This document shows positions 59,544-64,000 of a DNA stretch of 64,000 nt, piece after piece. Below the pieces are notes generated by a model. The model made no database searches. It saw only the letters and a list, made by a program, of their open reading frames with translations, and was not told where the DNA came from. Within the stretch, counting starts at the first letter, position 1; each line of letters opens with the position of its first letter. Origin of the DNA: Cohnella luojiensis (GTDB lineage: Bacteria; Bacillota; Bacilli; Paenibacillales; Paenibacillaceae); assembly GCF_004564235.1 (NCBI RefSeq), contig NZ_SOMN01000027.1, positions 1 to 64,000 on the forward strand. Direction: 5' to 3'. Made by a program: the position numbers and the translations under genes.

Positions 59544-60602
59544 TTGCTACACAATTGGCGAGGGCGCAGCTCAATTGCATTATCCTCAATCCGAGTATTA
59601 ATAGTCACCCTTCTTATCATGCTTTGCATGTGCGGAAATGACTCTAGGGCATATGGTTCCGGAACAAAAAAAACCTCCGAGCCCGACCCTAACAAACAGC
59701 GGCGCTTGCTCTATGAAGAGATCAGCCTCAAGACCGGTTTAGAATGGCCGTTGATCGCTGCGATCGATCAATACGAACGCACCCTTTCCAAGGCCCATCC
59801 TAAAACCAGACCTATCCGAGAAGATGCGCTAACGGGTATATTCGTCTCCGACACAAGCTGGAGCGGCTACCTCAATCCCGAGAAAAGCGACACGAATCCG
59901 GTATCCATCCAATTTTTCAACGGGATAGGCAAAGACGGCACGGGAGACGGAGTCGCGGACCGCGGGAAGGATGAGGATCTACTCTACTCGGTCGTGACGC
60001 AAGCCTTGAAACGAGGAAGCACGGAAGAAGATTTCAGCATCGGATTATGGGAGTATTATTATAACACCAGGGCTGTTCAGCGCGTGATGCAGTTCGCCAA
60101 GATGTATAAACACTTCGACCGATTGGACTTGTCCGATCATGCGTTCCCGCTCCCCCTTAAGAGTACTTATTCCTTTAGAAGCACATGGGGAAATAGCCGC
60201 GGTTGGGGCGGAAAAAGAATCCATGAGGGAACGGATATTTTCGCGGGATATGGGGTTCCCGTACGAAGCACCTGTTACGGCATCGTTGAAGTGAAAGGCT
60301 GGAACCCCTACGGGGGCTGGAGAATGGGAATCAGGGATATCAACAACATGTATCATTATTACGCGCATTTGTCCGGCTACGATAAAAAACTAAAGGCCGG
60401 AGACATCGTCCGGCCAGGTCAAGTGATAGGTTGGGTCGGAAGCTCCGGCTACGGTCGTCCGGGAACGCAAGGGAAATTCCCCCCGCATTTGCATTATGGC
60501 ATTTACCGGGACAGAGGCCTTGTCGAATGGGCGTTCGATCCCTATCCGATGCTGCGCAGATGGGAACGCGAAGAACGCAAAGAGTCGCGCGTTCGCCATT
60601 GA
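59544..60602 (+). CDS. M23 peptidase, LytH/YunA-like
   Basis: 352 aa. A signal peptide or anchor (about 12-30, ending in CMCG) is followed by a helical middle region and a C-terminal LytM/M23 domain. The zinc ligands are in HEGTDI (HxxxD) and HLHYG (HxH). B. subtilis LytH (YunA) is an L-Ala-D-Glu endopeptidase that trims spore cortex; the position beside lipA supports the relation. The TTG start follows GGGAGGAG. Confidence 0.85.
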   Translation: MLHNWRGRSSIALSSIRVLIVTLLIMLCMCGNDSRAYGSGTKKTSEPDPNKQRRLLYEEISLKTGLEWPLIAAIDQYERTLSKAHPKTRPIREDALTGIFVSDTSWSGYLNPEKSDTNPVSIQFFNGIGKDGTGDGVADRGKDEDLLYSVVTQALKRGSTEEDFSIGLWEYYYNTRAVQRVMQFAKMYKHFDRLDLSDHAFPLPLKSTYSFRSTWGNSRGWGGKRIHEGTDIFAGYGVPVRSTCYGIVEVKGWNPYGGWRMGIRDINNMYHYYAHLSGYDKKLKAGDIVRPGQVIGWVGSSGYGRPGTQGKFPPHLHYGIYRDRGLVEWAFDPYPMLRRWEREERKESRVRH

Positions 60603-60606
60603 AGAG

Positions 60607-61377
60607 CTATCGGTTCATCCAGCCGCCATCCACGCACAGAATGTGCCCGTTCATGTAACCGGATGCTTCGGAAGCTAGGAATACGGCAGGTCCGATCAAA
60701 TCCTCATCCGTTCCCCAGCGTCCCGCGGGGATGCGGTCGAGGATTTGCCTGCTTCTCGTCGGATCCTTTCGCAGCGCCTCCGTGTTATCGGTAGACATGT
60801 AGCCGGGGGCAATGGCATTGACTTGCACGCCTTTGGAAGCCCACTCGTTGGCTAACGCTTTGGTCAACCCAGCAACCGCATGCTTGCTGGCCGTGTAGCC
60901 GGGAACGTTGATTCCGCCTTGAAAAGAAAGCATGGATGCGATATTGATAATTTTACCATGCCCTTGTTCGATCATGAGTTCTCCCGCCAGTTGGCACAGA
61001 GCGAAGACCGAGTTCAAGTTCACGTCAAGCACCTCCTGCCAGTCGGAATAGGCATGCTCCACTGCCGGAGTGCGACGGATAATACCGGCATTGTTAACGA
61101 GAATATCCAAGCCGCCGAACGATTCGATAGCTTCATCTATGATGGACGGAAGCTTGCTTCGGTCAGCTATATCGACTTGAACGATACGCGCTTTGCCGCC
61201 GAACGCTTCAACCTTGGCTTTCGTCTCTTCCGCGGAGGTGCGATTCGTCACGAGCAGTAGATTCGCTCCCGCTTCCGCCAATCCCGCTGCGATCGCCTGG
61301 CCTAATCCTCTTCCAGCCCCGGTGACAATGGCGGTCTTGCCCGTTAAATCAAACCGATTGCGTCGTTGCTCTTTCAA
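60607..61377 (-). CDS. kduD: 2-deoxy-D-gluconate 3-dehydrogenase (KduD)
   Basis: 256 aa SDR enzyme. KduD reduces 2,5-diketo-3-deoxygluconate to 2-keto-3-deoxygluconate with NADH in pectin and uronate breakdown. It has TGAGRGLG (NAD), NNAG, Ser in IINIASMLSFQGG, then Tyr-x3-Lys in GYTASKHAVAG. The late APGYMSTDNTEALRKD and RIPAGRWG blocks are typical of KduD. The TTG start follows GGAGG and lies inside the end of the deoR gene (29-bp overlap). kduI is two genes upstream. Confidence 0.92.
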   Translation of the reverse strand: MKEQRRNRFDLTGKTAIVTGAGRGLGQAIAAGLAEAGANLLLVTNRTSAEETKAKVEAFGGKARIVQVDIADRSKLPSIIDEAIESFGGLDILVNNAGIIRRTPAVEHAYSDWQEVLDVNLNSVFALCQLAGELMIEQGHGKIINIASMLSFQGGINVPGYTASKHAVAGLTKALANEWASKGVQVNAIAPGYMSTDNTEALRKDPTRSRQILDRIPAGRWGTDEDLIGPAVFLASEASGYMNGHILCVDGGWMNR

Positions 61378-62119
61378 TTTTCACCGAACCTCCTTCGTAT
61401 CGTCGGAGCGTCTCGTCATCGAGACCGTCATCCGTAATGAGAATGTCCAAATCCTCCAAAGATGCGAAAGTCTGAAGGGCGGCGCGGTCAAACTTGCTAT
61501 GATCGACCACCCCGTAGATTTCTTTTGCACCGGCCAAATATGCTTTCTTCAGATCAAGAAGTTCGCCGGTAAAGACGGAAAGACCGAACTTGTCATGAAC
61601 GCCCGTTGCCGACAAGAACAGCTTTTGTACGTTCAGCCGGGTAAGCCACTCGAGCGCTTCGTTTCCGATCAGCACGTTACGGTGGCGATATCCTCCCGGC
61701 ACGACGAGGCGAATCTGCTCCTTCATCATCAATTCTCGAATGATGAGAAGATCGTTCGTCATAACGGTTAAAGACATGTTGGGAAGTTTCTTGGCGATCT
61801 CAAGAGTCGTACTTCCGGCATCCAGCGCGATGACGTCGTCCTGCTGAATGTATCGCAGCGCATGAAGCGCAATCGCTTCTTTTTCCTTCGAATGCTTCAC
61901 GTTCGGAATTTGTAAAGGCAGCATCGGGTCGGATTGGTCGCTCGGACATACCGCGCCTCCGTGAATTCTCTTCAGCAGCCCTTTTTCCTCTAACTTCTCC
62001 AGATCCTCGCGAACCGTCTTTGGTGTAACCGAGAGCCGCTCGCTCAGCTCGGAAACCTGTACGGTTCCTTGGGCTTGGAGCAACTCAAGTATCGATTGAT
62101 GACGCGAAATGGCAAGCAT
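61349..62119 (-). CDS. DeoR family regulator
   Basis: 256 aa. The helix-turn-helix (VQVSELSERLSVTPKTVREDLEKLEEKG) ends in the KRIHGGA family signature. The sensor domain has LDAGSTTLEIAKKL and the GVVDHSKF motif, which usually binds a sugar phosphate. It sits between kduI and kduD on the same strand and so probably controls them in response to a hexuronate or KDG-type intermediate. The GTTCGTTT-type repeats before kduI are likely targets. Confidence 0.9.
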   Translation of the reverse strand: MLAISRHQSILELLQAQGTVQVSELSERLSVTPKTVREDLEKLEEKGLLKRIHGGAVCPSDQSDPMLPLQIPNVKHSKEKEAIALHALRYIQQDDVIALDAGSTTLEIAKKLPNMSLTVMTNDLLIIRELMMKEQIRLVVPGGYRHRNVLIGNEALEWLTRLNVQKLFLSATGVHDKFGLSVFTGELLDLKKAYLAGAKEIYGVVDHSKFDRAALQTFASLEDLDILITDDGLDDETLRRYEGGSVKIERATTQSV

Positions 62120-62201
62120 GATGGGGTGTTCCTCCCGATTTCGGTTGCTTCTTGAGACGACTGACCGCTACGCGACTAACGTCGCTGGGTCGCAGTCGCA
62201 C

Positions 62202-63032
62202 CTACTTTAACATATCCATGGCGACGGCATCCATGTCTTTAAACGTGTAGTTTTCCCCGGCCATCGCCCAAATGAATGCATAACTGCTCGTTCCCGCTCC
62301 GGAGTGAATCGACCAGCTCGGGGAAATAACCGCTTGCTCGTTTGCAACGACCAAATGCCGCGTTTCGTTCGGTTCGCCCATTAAATGAAATACTCTGGCA
62401 TCCGCGTTCATATCGAAATAGAGATAAGCCTCCATACGCCGATCGTGAAGATGGGCAGGCATCGTGTTCCAGACGCTGCCAGGCTTGAACAGCGTTACGC
62501 CCAACATCAATTGGCAGCTTTGTACGCCGTTCTCATGAATAATCTGATGAATCGTCCGCTCATTGGAGGATTCAAGAGAGCCTAGGTTAAGTGTATTAGC
62601 CTCCTGAACGGATACTTTGCGAGTCGGATAAGTCGCATGAGCCAATGCGGAGGTGAAATAAATTTTAGCCGGCTCGGATGCATTTTCGCTGGAAAGCTTC
62701 AGTTCGCGCGCGCCTTTCCCTACATATAACGTATCCAACTTGCCTAAAGCGTACCGCTCTCCGTCCACTTCAATGATGGCCTCGCCGCCGATGTTGATAA
62801 AGCCGACTTCTCTGCGCTCCAAGAAGTACTCCGTTTTCAACACATCCGCCGCTTCGATCGTTAACGTTTCCTTAACGGGTAATGCTCCGCCGATTACGAG
62901 GCGATCATCGTGGGCATATACCATTTTTATTTTATCCGCTTGAAATAAGCTTTCGATTAAGTATTGCCGGCGCAGCCTCGCTGTGTCGTAATGCTTGGCG
63001 TCAGCCGGATTCGTAGAGTGTCTGATTTCCAA
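62202..63032 (-). CDS. kduI: 5-keto-4-deoxyuronate isomerase (KduI)
   Basis: 276 aa, a cupin. It converts 5-keto-4-deoxyuronate to 2,5-diketo-3-deoxygluconate, the step before KduD. The metal-binding cluster is in MPAHLHDRRMEAYLYFDM, with a further His in SWSIHSGAG. The TTG start at 63032 follows TGGAGG. First of the kduI-deoR-kduD genes, separated from deoR by 82 bp with GCGAC/GTCGC hairpins but no clear terminator. Confidence 0.93.
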   Translation of the reverse strand: MEIRHSTNPADAKHYDTARLRRQYLIESLFQADKIKMVYAHDDRLVIGGALPVKETLTIEAADVLKTEYFLERREVGFINIGGEAIIEVDGERYALGKLDTLYVGKGARELKLSSENASEPAKIYFTSALAHATYPTRKVSVQEANTLNLGSLESSNERTIHQIIHENGVQSCQLMLGVTLFKPGSVWNTMPAHLHDRRMEAYLYFDMNADARVFHLMGEPNETRHLVVANEQAVISPSWSIHSGAGTSSYAFIWAMAGENYTFKDMDAVAMDMLK

Positions 63033-63046
63033 TGTAATGACCTCCA

Positions 63047-63104
63047 ATGTTCGTTTTGGTTTGAATTTATTTTAACACACTTTTTAGAACATAAACGAAC
63101 GAAA
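63047..63104 (-). promoter_or_regulatory. Candidate DeoR-type operators before kduI
   Basis: Two related words flank the presumed promoter: ATGTTCGTTTT (63047-63057, plus) and TTTCGTTCGTTTATGTTC (63104-63087, minus). Repeated GTTCGTTT words are common targets of DeoR-family sugar regulators. The -10 might be TAAAAT on the minus strand, but I see no good -35. Confidence 0.4.
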
Positions 63105-63115
63105 TTTGAACTCCC

Positions 63116-63166
63116 AAAAAAAAAATCCCGCTTCCCCTTCAAATCTAGAGGATTCGGGATTTTTTT
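63116..63166 (-). terminator. Terminator of yunB
   Basis: Stem AATCCCG with CGGGATT, extended imperfectly inwards. An A-run at 63116-63125 gives a T-tract on the minus strand. The T-rich other side ends in the yunB stop codon, so part of the stem overlaps the last bases of the gene. Confidence 0.7.
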
Positions 63167-63998
63167 ATTCATGCTTTTCCAAGGACGGGAGCGACTGCTC
63201 GGGTTTGCTAGGCAGCGCAATGGATGGAGCTTGCGCCGCGGCGTTGCTGACCGGGTTGCCGTTATTGTCGTAATAGTAGGTGGGCACGTCTCCGACGACC
63301 AACACGTAGGAGAGAGGAATTTTAGTTTCCAGCACCTCCGGCTCTTTATCGAACGGGATGATGACCGCGATTTCCGTACGGATTCGTACGAAAGCTTCTA
63401 CCAGAACCATATTGATGCCTGCTTCGCTCTGCTCCGTTTCAACATCCACTTTTACGGCGCTTGAAGGATGGAATTTCACCGACACCGACGGTCCGATAGA
63501 GGAGATGAACGGGCTGTTCAAAGCATGCCCGATCGGAATGCGCTCCGGGATATCCTCGTGTTCCTTGAGCACCCGGGTAACGACTTCGGTCGTCTTCGCG
63601 GTAATTCTCATCTGTTCCTTATAGTCCATCAGAAATCCGCTTATTTTGCCTTCGGGAGTCGTTTTCCACTGAATCATTTTATCCGAATCCGTAGTTTGCG
63701 CTATCTCTTGCTTTATCGCCGTATTGATCGCTTCGGTCGCCATCTGTGTCACTCTAAGCTTCGCAAGGAACATAAGCGGCTGCCGGAGTTCCCTATCGAG
63801 AAACGATATCCCTTGAATAACGAAAAACAAAAGCACCAAAATCGTGATCAGCCAAACATGCTTTCGCGGTATTTTGCGCCGCGGTCGTTGCGATGACCAT
63901 TTCTTCGCCGGCTGATAACCGGAGCCGCCGCCAGGAATCGAGATCCCCCTTCGCGAACGAAACTTGCGGGGAGCCGGCTTTACCGGCGAGCCGCCGCG
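63165..63998 (-). CDS. yunB: Sporulation protein YunB, 5' end outside the window
   Basis: At least 277 codons without a visible start; the frame stays open to the right edge, so the gene is cut. The visible N-terminal part is very basic (RPRRKIPRKH), followed by a membrane segment (VWLITILVLLFFVIQGISF) and an outside domain with IPIGHALNSPFISSIGPSVSVKFHP and ETKIPLSYVLVVGDVPTYYY. This matches YunB of B. subtilis, made in the mother cell and linked to spore formation. The tail is Pro/Ala/Ser-rich. lytH and lipA relatives nearby support it. Confidence 0.88.
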   Translation of the reverse strand, partial: RGGSPVKPAPRKFRSRRGISIPGGGSGYQPAKKWSSQRPRRKIPRKHVWLITILVLLFFVIQGISFLDRELRQPLMFLAKLRVTQMATEAINTAIKQEIAQTTDSDKMIQWKTTPEGKISGFLMDYKEQMRITAKTTEVVTRVLKEHEDIPERIPIGHALNSPFISSIGPSVSVKFHPSSAVKVDVETEQSEAGINMVLVEAFVRIRTEIAVIIPFDKEPEVLETKIPLSYVLVVGDVPTYYYDNNGNPVSNAAAQAPSIALPSKPEQSLPSLEKHE

Positions 63999-64000
63999 AA

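Noticed and set aside
62120..62201. GCGAC/GTCGC hairpins between deoR and kduI as a terminator
   Set aside because: No T-tract follows and several alternative foldings compete, so I do not claim a terminator there.

Overview
The window comes from a spore-forming Firmicute of the Paenibacillaceae (Cohnella- or Paenibacillus-like). The evidence is two alpha/beta-type SASP genes with sigma-G-type promoters, a cwlJ-gerQ pair, ylbJ, a spoVB-like flippase, yunB, a lytH-like gene, a Spo0E-like phosphatase, an Sda checkpoint peptide, strong Shine-Dalgarno sites and very frequent TTG/GTG starts. The base composition looks moderate, near 50% GC by eye (not computed). Most genes are ordinary chromosomal core genes. 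The only sign of a mobile element is the 5' end of a group II intron cut by the left edge.

Layout. 1-7.6 kb: intron fragment sitting behind a terminator, alpha/beta hydrolase, GtrA, YuiB, coproheme decarboxylase, aspartase, then ndh and yumC diverging from a shared control region with a Rex-like site, a zinc-ribbon protein and an Sda gene. 7.6-14.6 kb: four DnaA-box-like words upstream of sda, an ATP-grasp spore protein, a TetR/DUF2269 pair, a Spo0E-like protein, a possible small RNA, and the Fe-S/respiration block yutM, mqnE, yutJ, yuzB, yutI. 14.6-23.5 kb: an SDR enzyme, a HEPN-like protein, and a sugar-uptake locus (LacI regulator, GH38-like DUF5054 enzyme, two permeases, binding protein). 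23.5-31.7 kb: ctaA, a thioredoxin-like protein, a stalk-domain lipoprotein, DUF2515, a SpoVB-like flippase, ThuA, DUF456 and a HAD phosphatase. 31.8-40.7 kb: a Mn/Zn ABC operon (mntABCD order), a three-gene cell-envelope operon with a class B PBP, and an MFS transporter. 40.7-51.6 kb: two 51-bp tandem-repeat arrays bracket a Toprim protein, Sco/CtaB, cwlJ-gerQ, YfhP, two SASPs, trpS with a T-box, and a His-rich permease/YcgQ pair behind a Zur-like palindrome. 51.6-64 kb: pepF, DUF2225, truncated hemoglobin, ylbJ, NAD kinase, yutD-lipA-lytH, a kduD-deoR-kduI hexuronate cluster and the start-less end of yunB.

How it fits together. Several blocks keep Bacillus gene neighbourhoods: yuiB/yumB/yumC, yutM/yutJ/yuzB/yutI, pepF/yjbI/nadK and yutD/lipA/lytH/yunB. 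Menaquinone synthesis (MqnE), type II NADH dehydrogenases, heme A synthesis (CtaB, CtaA), the Cu-site assembly factor Sco and coproheme decarboxylase all serve the aerobic respiratory chain. Sporulation entry (Sda, Spo0E-like), spore protection (SASPs) and germination (CwlJ-GerQ) are a second theme.

The least explained structures are the two tandem arrays. They differ in sequence but share a 51-bp period, a 9-3-9 palindrome per unit and an alternation of two unit subtypes. Next come a short terminator-ended transcript near 10.3-10.5 kb and a hairpin that swallows a ribosome binding site at 7.2 kb. No CRISPR array, rRNA, tRNA or defence island was seen.
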